Source: a virus. From it: a stretch of DNA of 37,482 bases. Location of the stretch: the IMG/VR virus record IMGVR_UViG_3300006929_000042, positions 1 through 37,482 of that record; one strand, written 5' to 3'. The translations under genes and the position numbers were made by a program. Within the stretch, counting starts at the first letter, position 1. Every line of letters starts with the position of its first letter. Positions 31,528-37,394 of the stretch are shown piece after piece. Below the pieces are notes generated by a model that was given only the letters and a program-made list of their open reading frames with translations, was not told where the DNA came from and ran no database searches.

Positions 31528-32259
31528 TTATTTTATTGGTGTTGGACAGATGTCACTATATTGACAATATCTACATTCCCAATCTTCAAAAGGAACTCCA
31601 TAAGATATTCCAGGCTCTAACATATCAGATTGTTCAAAATCTTCTCCATGTTCTTTTAATATTGTATTTACTTCAAGCCAATATTCTTCTGCCTGTGATA
31701 TGTAACTACTATCCACAATTTGTTCTCGCATCATAGATGTATTTTTGTTATACCATAATAGAAAAAGTTTTACTATAGTATCTTTATTATCTTCTTTGAT
31801 TGCAAGACCATAAGTACCTAATTGTAACTTATAGTTTTTGTCTGTTGTTGGTACTCTGTTGTGTTTACGACCAAACTTAGTTGTCCATTTGTAAGCAGCT
31901 ACTGTTTTGTAATCATAAATACTAAAAGTGTTACCATAGTGTGTTCCCAAATCAAACGTTCCAACTAAATTTAATCTAGGTATACTTACTTTTTTTTCAA
32001 TATGAATTTCTTCTTGAGGATTATTATCTTCGTACATAGACATTGCTTTTTCAAAATCTGAATGTACAATAGTACCAAGTCTTAATAATCTTAATGATTT
32101 ATCATCTAGTTCTTTTGAATCGTATCCAAAAAATCCATACATTTGTTTTCTAAAACAACTACCAGAAGAAGATGCATGAAATTCTTCGTCTTCTCTTTCT
32201 GCATTTCTTTCATTGTTTACATGAGCAAGGTAGTCTGTATATACTTTAATAACATCCAT
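31528..32259 (-). CDS. Cas4/RecB-like PD-(D/E)XK exonuclease with Fe-S cysteines
   Basis: 243 residues. Ser-Ser-Gly-Ser-Cys-Phe-Arg-Lys (Cys35), Gly-x-x-Val-His (62-66), Gly-Thr-Phe-Asp (Asp103), Asp-Tyr-Lys (116-118), Gln-Leu-Gly-Thr-Tyr (146-150), and C-terminal Cys229-x2-Cys232-x5-Cys238. This is the complete Cas4/AddB-type set: nuclease motifs plus four Cys for an iron-sulphur cluster. It probably resects DNA ends for the Rad52-like partner. No CRISPR array or other cas gene is present. A candidate promoter lies just upstream. Confidence 0.85.
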   Translation of the reverse strand: MDVIKVYTDYLAHVNNERNAEREDEEFHASSSGSCFRKQMYGFFGYDSKELDDKSLRLLRLGTIVHSDFEKAMSMYEDNNPQEEIHIEKKVSIPRLNLVGTFDLGTHYGNTFSIYDYKTVAAYKWTTKFGRKHNRVPTTDKNYKLQLGTYGLAIKEDNKDTIVKLFLLWYNKNTSMMREQIVDSSYISQAEEYWLEVNTILKEHGEDFEQSDMLEPGISYGVPFEDWECRYCQYSDICPTPIK

Positions 32260-32283
32260 ATATCTCTCCTTATATGTATTCTA

Positions 32284-32312
32284 AATTTAATAATATCAAT
32301 ACTTATAGTCAA
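32284..32312 (-). promoter_or_regulatory. Candidate sigma-70-type promoter before exonuclease gene
   Basis: On the minus strand TTGACT (32312-32307), 17 bases, TAAATT (32289-32284). The start would fall near 32277, just before the ribosome site of the Cas4-like gene. It would allow the recombination block to be expressed separately from the genes ahead of element C. Confidence 0.4.
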
Positions 32313-32313
32313 C

Positions 32314-32543
32314 AGATAGACGGCTAAATCAGTCACTTCGTGAAGGCCTCGTACTAGATGAAGCGTTCATTAACCGTCATATCTATCCACATATCATTAC
32401 TTTTGAGTATAAGCTGACGTACGATGTGCGCACTTACGCCAGCCTATAGTCTCATGAACCTGTTAAGTTTTTGTTTAACACTTCAGACGAAGTCTTCATC
32501 GTGTTGCTCAGATACTACGAGTATCTTTTGTCGCTAAACTGAG
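32314..32543. other. Element C: long non-coding island full of hairpins
   Basis: Fills the 294-base gap between the winged-helix and exonuclease genes. AGATAGACGG (32314-32323) pairs with CCGTCATATCT (32374-32384, one bulge), enclosing TCAC-TTC-GTGA and ATGAA-GCG-TTCAT hairpins. Then GCTGACGT/ACGCCAGC, TGTTAA/TTAACA, ACTTC-AGAC-GAAGT and GATACT-ACG-AGTATC inside CTCAG/CTGAG. GGCCTC (32345-32350) could also pair with GAGGCC (32543-32548). No reading frame and no tRNA pattern. Confidence 0.5.
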
Positions 32544-32553
32544 AGGCCCAATT

Positions 32554-33078
32554 TCATACTATCATAGGTTCTATAACATACCAAAACTTATCTCCACAAT
32601 CTTCTTCATAATAAGAATTTGGAGTTAATAACAATTGACTATTTACTTGCAATCTTATTAAATCATTCTTTGGTATTCTTTCCCAATATCCAACTCTTAA
32701 CGTTGTTTCGTTTTTACTATTTTGAGTTATTGTATGCTTGTCGTAATTGTAAACACCAAGCAACAATCTAAGTTTATTTAATTGTTCTCTGAAATAAAAG
32801 TTATCTTTAGGAACAACTGTATTAACCAAACGTTTAGTAATAGAGCATTTTACTTTATTAAAAGTTTCAATAACTCCATCTTTTTTTAAGTCATTAACTC
32901 TACCACTTACTGCATTGATTCTAAATCCTGTAAGTTCTGCAATCTCGTTATTAGATATTCCTTTTCTATGTATATCATAATGTGAACGTATAACGTACAT
33001 AATTTTATCTTTTTGTGTCTTAAGAACGCCTTCTTCATTAATCTCTTTGTATGCTTTTTTACTTGTTACTGCTATCAT
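32554..33078 (-). CDS. Winged helix-turn-helix DNA-binding protein
   Basis: 174 residues. Residues 41-72 (ISNNEIAELTGFRINAVSG, then RVNDLKKDGVIE) form a clear winged-HTH: recognition helix followed by a wing strand. The remaining part is mixed and ends hydrophobic. TAATG overlap with the small gene before it and a GAGGAGG ribosome site. Probably a phage regulator or origin-binding protein of the early operon; the target site is unknown. Confidence 0.75.
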   Translation of the reverse strand: MIAVTSKKAYKEINEEGVLKTQKDKIMYVIRSHYDIHRKGISNNEIAELTGFRINAVSGRVNDLKKDGVIETFNKVKCSITKRLVNTVVPKDNFYFREQLNKLRLLLGVYNYDKHTITQNSKNETTLRVGYWERIPKNDLIRLQVNSQLLLTPNSYYEEDCGDKFWYVIEPMIV

Positions 33079-33257
33079 TACTTTTCCTCCTCTGAGAATA
33101 TTAATTTAGTATTATGTATATTTGCTACATACTTTAACAATGCTTTGATATAATAGACATCATCTTCTTTTAATTCTTCTAATCTTCCTGTGTCCATAAA
33201 ATAATCAAAAGCATCATCTACTTCTTTTTTATTTACTTTATTCAACATTTTCAACAT
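33078..33257 (-). CDS. Small acidic protein, 59 aa
   Basis: ATG 33257, with AAGGA eight bases upstream; an in-frame ATG lies at 33248. Helical (DDAFDYFMDTGRLEELKEDD), ending EEEK. Its end doubles as the ribosome site of the winged-HTH gene, and the stop overlaps that gene's ATG. Unknown function. Confidence 0.55.
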   Translation of the reverse strand: MLKMLNKVNKKEVDDAFDYFMDTGRLEELKEDDVYYIKALLKYVANIHNTKLIFSEEEK

Positions 33258-33342
33258 CTGATTTTTCCTTATCTCCTGTTACTGTTTGATACAATCCGTA
33301 TATGTATGCGATTGCTATAATAATTCCTACTATTGTATCCAT
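33238..33342 (-). CDS. Mini membrane protein, 34 aa
   Basis: ATG 33342 with AAGGAG upstream; stop 33238. Nearly all N-terminal half is hydrophobic (TIVGIIIAIAYIYGLY), followed by a charged tail. Overlaps the next gene by 20 bases. Ribosome site and context support it despite its size. Confidence 0.5.
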   Translation of the reverse strand: MDTIVGIIIAIAYIYGLYQTVTGDKEKSDVENVE

Positions 33343-33356
33343 TGTTACTCCTTGTT

Positions 33357-33893
33357 TTAAGTTGTAGGCAATTCATAAAAATTCTTTGCCCATCTTCGTT
33401 TATGTTGATTTCTATAAGAAACTTGTGAATCTCCGTAACAATCTTTATAAACCAATCCATTATTCTTTGCTACTTTAACATCTTCAAAAGCAAATTCTCT
33501 AAGATACTCTTTACCTTTTAACTTTGAAGGTTGAGGGAAGAATATAACTTTATTATGATGATAATGTATGTTTGTTACTCCTTTGTCTAAAGGTATAGCA
33601 ACATAATCACAACTATTTGGAGTTACTTTTACACGCAATGATGTACCAAATGTTGTTTCTGAAATTCTTGTATTGTACTTTACTTGTATACTAATCCAAT
33701 TTTTCATTAACATTTTCTTACCCCATTTTTTAGGTTTACAAACAACCATATCTACACCTAAGTCTACATCTGGTCTAGTAACTATATATCCATTTGTAAG
33801 AAATAGATTAGCCACATTGTTTTCTCCAATCATACCTTGTACCATTGTTCCAACATTTAAATTAGTTGATGCTTTATATCTTTGTTTTTTCAT
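33357..33893 (-). CDS. PD-(D/E)XK restriction-like endonuclease
   Basis: 178 residues. Pattern Gly-Met-Ile-Gly-Glu-Asn (Glu24), Leu-Gly-Val-Asp-Met-Val-Val (Asp48) and Trp-Ile-Ser-Ile-Gln-Val-Lys (Gln70-x-Lys72): the fold of restriction-type and resolvase-type nucleases with Gln in the third motif. No methylase is adjacent, though the Dam-type gene is in the same operon. It may degrade host DNA or act in recombination. Basic C-terminus. AAAGGA ribosome site. Confidence 0.7.
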   Translation of the reverse strand: MKKQRYKASTNLNVGTMVQGMIGENNVANLFLTNGYIVTRPDVDLGVDMVVCKPKKWGKKMLMKNWISIQVKYNTRISETTFGTSLRVKVTPNSCDYVAIPLDKGVTNIHYHHNKVIFFPQPSKLKGKEYLREFAFEDVKVAKNNGLVYKDCYGDSQVSYRNQHKRRWAKNFYELPTT

Positions 33894-33926
33894 GATTAAA
33901 TCCTTTTGTATGTGTTAAAAAAGATA

Positions 33927-34059
33927 GGGCATTGCTATGAAGTAAGGACGATGCGGAGTCCACTTCTTACACTCTATTGTAGTTGTAGGTATAAGATAAC
34001 AATGCCCATAATTCTAGAGCCACATTTTGATTACAAGGTAGTGGCTTGCTACGATAGCA
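33927..34059. other. Element D1: non-coding structured island
   Basis: GGGCATTG (33927-33934) pairs perfectly with CAATGCCC (34000-34007). Inside, GAAGT-AA-GGAC (33939-33949) pairs with GTCC-ACTTC (33958-33966), with an alternative GTAAG/CTTAC pairing over the same bases. Then AGCCAC (34018-34023)/GTGGCT (34041-34046) and TGCTA-CGA-TAGCA (34047-34059). Read on the minus strand, the 8-bp helix is followed by TATCTTTTTT, like a terminator; read on the plus strand, the last hairpin is followed by CCTTTTT. Confidence 0.5.
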
Positions 34060-34072
34060 CCTTTTTAAAATC

Positions 34073-34182
34073 TTTGAGTGTCTTCGACCTTATCCCATCA
34101 TAAATTCGGTACATGACCCTGCGCAATGTGGGGAACCGTTTCTCGACAGTTGGTTACGCGCTACCACCAAAGTACACTCAAA
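34073..34182. other. Element D2: GC-rich non-coding structured island
   Basis: TTTGAGTGT (34073-34081) pairs perfectly with ACACTCAAA (34174-34182), enclosing 92 bases that are clearly richer in G and C than the rest. Inside: CGGTACAT (34107-34114) with ATGT (34126-34129) and ACCG (34135-34138), and TGGT (34151-34154) with ACCA (34163-34166). Directly follows the stop of the minus-strand gene at 34183. No frame, no tRNA features. Confidence 0.5.
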
Positions 34183-34458
34183 TTATTTAAGTAATTCTAT
34201 TGCTCGTTTTAAAGTTTCAGTCATTATCTCACGAGCTTCAACATCACCTCTTACATGGTCAAATGATGTTTTCATACTTTCTATAAGAGGTATCATTCTT
34301 TTAAGATTATGAACAACTTCTTCATCATACATAACTAGCACTGAACCTTCAAACTCAGAAGAGTTCTTATTGCAAGTTAAACAAATACAACCTAACTCTG
34401 GAAAATCATGCGCGTGATTAATCTCTTTGTCGCCACAAGAACATTCATGTTGTGTCAT
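34183..34458 (-). CDS. Zinc-binding small protein, 91 aa
   Basis: Cys/His-rich head: His-Glu-Cys-Ser-Cys-Gly, Asn-His-Ala-His, then Gly-Cys-Ile-Cys-Leu-Thr-Cys (about residues 4-29), followed by an acidic helical tail (EREIMTETL-like). Likely a zinc finger for protein or nucleic-acid binding. AGGAGAG ribosome site after element E. Family not recognised. Confidence 0.65.
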   Translation of the reverse strand: MTQHECSCGDKEINHAHDFPELGCICLTCNKNSSEFEGSVLVMYDEEVVHNLKRMIPLIESMKTSFDHVRGDVEAREIMTETLKRAIELLK

Positions 34459-34478
34459 AATACTCTCCTATGTTGAAA

Positions 34479-34537
34479 AATTCCCGTCTTACACCTCACC
34501 ATATGTATGACTTCAACGGCTGTTGGACGCGGGTATT
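34479..34537 (-). other. Element E: short structured island before zinc-binding gene
   Basis: AATTCCCG (34479-34486) pairs with CGGGTATT (34530-34537), one T-T mismatch, enclosing TTCAAC-GGCT-GTTGGA (34512-34527). On the minus strand it is followed by a TTTTT run, so it can act as an attenuator or terminator between two genes. Confidence 0.5.
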
Positions 34538-34539
34538 TC

Positions 34540-34677
34540 TTACTTTCCAGGCTTACGATGCTTTGGCATTATCTTTATACGACCATGATTAATCTCAATC
34601 ACAGTAACTGTTCCTTCCGTATAAACCTTACCAATTAAGTCTGGTACTCTATCTTGTAATTCTTTAATTGTAAACAT
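34540..34677 (-). CDS. Small protein, 45 aa
   Basis: ATG 34677 is preferred (AGGAG seven bases upstream) to an ATG at 34776, whose added residues would be an isolated hydrophobic run without ribosome site. MFTIKELQDRVPDLIGKVY then a beta-type stretch (GTVTVIEINHGRIKIMP) and a basic tail. Not recognised. Confidence 0.6.
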   Translation of the reverse strand: MFTIKELQDRVPDLIGKVYTEGTVTVIEINHGRIKIMPKHRKPGK

Positions 34678-34850
34678 AATTTCTCCTACAAAAGTTAATA
34701 CCCAAGTTATCGTAAAAATAGAAGTAATAATCCCTGTTGTCTGTATGTTAGACTTTCTATTATTTAGTAGATACACGTCTTATTCTTACGACACTTGAGC
34801 AGTTGCACACTCTACATCACACAGTTAAGTGTAATATAATTAAAAGTAAA
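34678..34850 (-). other. Intergenic leader after first early gene
   Basis: 173 bases without a supported gene, between the terminator at 34851-34866 and the small gene at 34677. ACACTT (34791-34796) pairs with AAGTGT (34827-34832). No convincing promoter consensus found on either strand. Confidence 0.4.
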
Positions 34851-34866
34851 GTAGGCATAAGCCTAC
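34840..34866 (-). terminator. Intrinsic terminator/attenuator after first early gene
   Basis: Minus strand: GTAGGC (34866-34861), loop TTAT, GCCTAC (34856-34851), then TTTACTTTTAATT. The left arm includes the stop codon TAG of the gene at 34863. Read-through would be needed to express the rest of the operon from the divergent promoter, or a new promoter downstream. Confidence 0.7.
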
Positions 34867-35126
34867 TCTACCTTCATACGTTTAACTGGTTGCTCTTCTT
34901 CTTTAGGTTCAATGATACCTTTATAACCACGACTCTCACAGAACTCTTGAAGACCTTTCATAGTCTCATTGTATTCTTTAACAGCATCATACTTACTAGG
35001 TATTGAAATACCAAACGTTCTATTCCATCCACGTTTGACTGGAGCATTCTCCAACGCATCAAGATACTTATTCTCAGCTCTATCAGCAACTTCAAGCACC
35101 TTCTTAGGTGTAGGTAATAAACTCAT
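34863..35126 (-). CDS. First early gene, hypothetical protein, 87 aa
   Basis: Closest gene to the divergent control region on the left. Charged, helical (SLLPTPKKVLEVADRAENKY, EYNETMKGLQEFCESRGYKG) with a Pro/Glu/Lys-rich end. ATG with AAGGAG upstream. First early genes of lytic phages often act on host functions; here nothing more can be said from sequence. It ends in its own terminator hairpin. Confidence 0.65.
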   Translation of the reverse strand: MSLLPTPKKVLEVADRAENKYLDALENAPVKRGWNRTFGISIPSKYDAVKEYNETMKGLQEFCESRGYKGIIEPKEEEQPVKRMKVE

Positions 35127-35184
35127 AATATATTCTCCTTATTATGACTAGTTAATTAATTATTAAAATAATAATCAAAATGAA

Positions 35185-35255
35185 AAATAACTAAAAAGTT
35201 ATTTAGCAAATCCCCCATATAGGGGGTATATAATGGGAAAAAGGCTACATAACAA
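35185..35255. promoter_or_regulatory. Divergent control region: operator-like palindromes and candidate leftward promoter
   Basis: Between the diverging genes. AAATAACT-AAAA-AGTTATTT (35185-35204), then CCCCCATATAGGGGG (35212-35226), in an AT-rich context with a further ATTATT/AATAAT repeat near 35160-35176. On the minus strand TTGTTA (35255-35250), 17 bases, TATATA (35232-35227) would place the transcript start over the CCCCC/GGGGG palindrome, as an operator would. No clear plus-strand promoter identified. Could also serve as origin. Confidence 0.45.
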
Positions 35256-35366
35256 AATCCTACAATTTTTTCTAATAATAACTGGGGTTTTTACTTGGAA
35301 TACTATTGACTTGTAGTTTAACTTAATGGGTGGTTGGGTCGGGATAAAATAAAGGTGTAATAAAAG

Positions 35367-35585
35367 ATGTCAGAATTAATAGAAGGATTGTCAAACCTTT
35401 CGGTATCTGAACAAGAAAAAATATTAATAAGGTTATCTAAAGACCTAGTTCCTTTAGAAATAGATGATGAGGTTTATTTAGTGCCACAAGAAGTAGGAGA
35501 ATTAGTAGATAATTTGTCCGCTCAAGTATTATTGCTAACAGAAACAACATTAAGATGGCAGAAAAAAGAAAAATTAAAAATGTAA
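35367..35585 (+). CDS. Hypothetical protein upstream of terminase, 72 aa
   Basis: ATG 35367 with AAAGGTG upstream. Acidic helical protein (ELIEGLSNLSVSEQEKILIR) ending in a basic tail. Overlaps the terminase small subunit by 31 bases. Found in the position of small accessory genes of packaging modules; not recognised. Confidence 0.6.
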   Translation: MSELIEGLSNLSVSEQEKILIRLSKDLVPLEIDDEVYLVPQEVGELVDNLSAQVLLLTETTLRWQKKEKLKM

Positions 35586-36346
35586 AACATTATGTCTACG
35601 AAGACATAGACGAGTTTAGAGAGACACATCCAAATACTGTAGTTCATCCAGATTGGCGAAAAGCTAATCAAGACGATTGGGTATATAGTGACGATGATAG
35701 AATAGTCCAATTGCTGAAAGTAAAGAACGGAGTAAGTCATCATGGGGATACTAAAAACTATAATTATGCTAAAGGGTGGGTTAGGACGGTTGTCGGAAGT
35801 TTTATTAATAAGGAATCTACCAAAATGGATACGGACTTTGATAATCATCCAAATAGGTATACATTCTCCACTAAAATAAAAAATACATCCGAGCAAATAC
35901 ATAAAAGAAAAAATGTCACTAATAAAGAAAGGCAATTTGCTACTAATGTAGTTGTAGGTATGGGAGCTGTAGAGGCATATAAAAATGCTTACAAGGAAAT
36001 AAACGACCAAAAGGCAAGAAAAAAAGCAACTGTCTTATTAAAACAGGAAAGAGTAATGGAAGAGATACAAAAATCCGTATTGGATGTCGCAAAAGGATTG
36101 GGAATAGACCATGAGTACATTCTTAATAAACTAAAGCATCTCGCTGATTATAGCGAAGATGATAACATAACATTGCAATCTGTCAAGGAACTAGGTAAGA
36201 TAGTCGGAACGTCAGGCAACAATGTCAAACAAAAAGAAGTAGGTCTTCTTGGTGTTTTTGAAGGTTTTTCACAAGAACAATTAGAAGGAGCTTCTAGAAA
36301 TCAAATATCCGAGGGAGATAATGGGGAACTCAAACACGACAATTAA
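35555..36346 (+). CDS. Terminase small subunit
   Basis: 263 residues. Residues about 120-205 have the terminase small subunit pattern: VTNKERQFATNVVVG (121-135), AVEAYKNAYKEI (138-149), then a helix with LLKQERVMEEI and ADYS near 200. These proteins bind the packaging start site and form a ring that hands DNA to the large terminase. The first ~115 residues are an extra Asp/Lys/Trp-rich domain, longer than usual. The large subunit is not in the window; it would be expected beyond the right edge. Confidence 0.75.
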   Translation: MAEKRKIKNVKHYVYEDIDEFRETHPNTVVHPDWRKANQDDWVYSDDDRIVQLLKVKNGVSHHGDTKNYNYAKGWVRTVVGSFINKESTKMDTDFDNHPNRYTFSTKIKNTSEQIHKRKNVTNKERQFATNVVVGMGAVEAYKNAYKEINDQKARKKATVLLKQERVMEEIQKSVLDVAKGLGIDHEYILNKLKHLADYSEDDNITLQSVKELGKIVGTSGNNVKQKEVGLLGVFEGFSQEQLEGASRNQISEGDNGELKHDN

Positions 36347-37394
36347 GCAAACGGTTGATGAATTTAGAAAAGACGATGATGGTAACATCATTGGATGCCC
36401 TAAGTGTGGGGCTAGAAATATAAGAAAGGATGGATTCAGTTATTATAAAGAAACTAAAAAACAACAATGGTGTTGTTATGCCTGCGGTAGAAAAACGTTA
36501 AATCCTACAATAGTAGAAGAGTCTCCATTTAAAGTTGCCGATAGAGACCCAGAGTTAATGCCAATAGAAGAGATAATAGACTTCAGAAAAAAGGCATATA
36601 GACAAAAAAAGAAATCAAAAGAAAGTAGAAAATTAATAGATATTAATATAAATGTTGACGGTCCAATAGGGATTGCTCATTTTGGAGACCCTCACGTTGA
36701 TGATGATGGTACAAATTTGTCTCAAATATTAATGTATATAGATTTAATTAATAATACAGAAGGAATGTTTGCTGGCAATTTAGGAGACATACAAAACAAC
36801 TGGATAGGAAGATTGCAAGCCTTGTATGGACAACAATCTACTTCTGCAAAAGAATCATGGAGACTTACAGAATATTTTGTAAATAAATTAAATTGGATAT
36901 ATCTAGTAGCTGGTAATCATGATGTATGGAGTGGTGATGGAGACCCTCTTGAATTTATAATGAGAGACCATAAAGGACTATATGAAAGATTCGGAGCTAG
37001 AATGAATCTAATATTCCCGAATGGTAAAGAGATAACAGTCAATGCAAGACATACATTTAAAGGTAATTCAATGTGGAATACTGCTCATGGAGTAGCAAAG
37101 GCAGCTCAGATGGGTTGGAAAGACCATATTTTAACTTGCGGGCATACTCATGTTAGTGGCTATCAAGTTTTAAAAGATGCAGCTTCTGGACTTATATCTC
37201 ATGCATTGCAAGTAGCCTCGTTTAAAATAATGGATAATTATGCTGATAAATTAGGACTAGACGATAAGAATATATTCAATTGCCCAGTTACTATTATTGA
37301 CCCTAGATATGATGACGATGATAATAGATTAATAACTACAATATTTAATCCAGAAGTTGCTTGTGAGTATTTAAAGTTTTTAAGAAAATCATGA
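36321..37394 (+). CDS. Metallophosphoesterase with N-terminal zinc ribbon
   Basis: 357 residues. Zinc ribbon: Cys26-x2-Cys29 ... Cys52-x2-Cys55, similar to transposase-type DNA-binding ribbons. Phosphoesterase motifs: Gly-Asp-Pro-His (122-125), Gly-Asp (155-156), Gly-Asn-His-Asp (198-201), His244 and Gly-His-Thr-His (274-277), the complete calcineurin-like metal site. Substrate unknown; DNA ends or nucleotides are plausible. ATG at 36321 has GGGAG close upstream and overlaps the terminase gene by 26 bases, suggesting a role with packaging. The fusion of ribbon and esterase is unusual. Confidence 0.85.
   Translation: MGNSNTTIKQTVDEFRKDDDGNIIGCPKCGARNIRKDGFSYYKETKKQQWCCYACGRKTLNPTIVEESPFKVADRDPELMPIEEIIDFRKKAYRQKKKSKESRKLIDININVDGPIGIAHFGDPHVDDDGTNLSQILMYIDLINNTEGMFAGNLGDIQNNWIGRLQALYGQQSTSAKESWRLTEYFVNKLNWIYLVAGNHDVWSGDGDPLEFIMRDHKGLYERFGARMNLIFPNGKEITVNARHTFKGNSMWNTAHGVAKAAQMGWKDHILTCGHTHVSGYQVLKDAASGLISHALQVASFKIMDNYADKLGLDDKNIFNCPVTIIDPRYDDDDNRLITTIFNPEVACEYLKFLRKS

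Noticed and set aside
31528-32259. CRISPR-associated Cas4
   Set aside because: No repeat array or other cas gene in the window; neighbours are phage recombination genes.
32314-34182. tRNA genes in the GC-richer islands
   Set aside because: No 7-bp acceptor/5-bp T-arm geometry and no proper GTTCRA loop in register on either strand.
35301-35349. Plus-strand promoter with TTGACT (35306-35311)
   Set aside because: No acceptable -10 box at 16-18 bases; TAAAAT near 35344 is too far away.
35522-36010. 162-codon minus-strand frame rich in Ile/Phe/Tyr with apparent membrane spans
   Set aside because: Antisense shadow of the terminase small subunit gene; hydrophobic runs come from reading AT-rich codons backwards.
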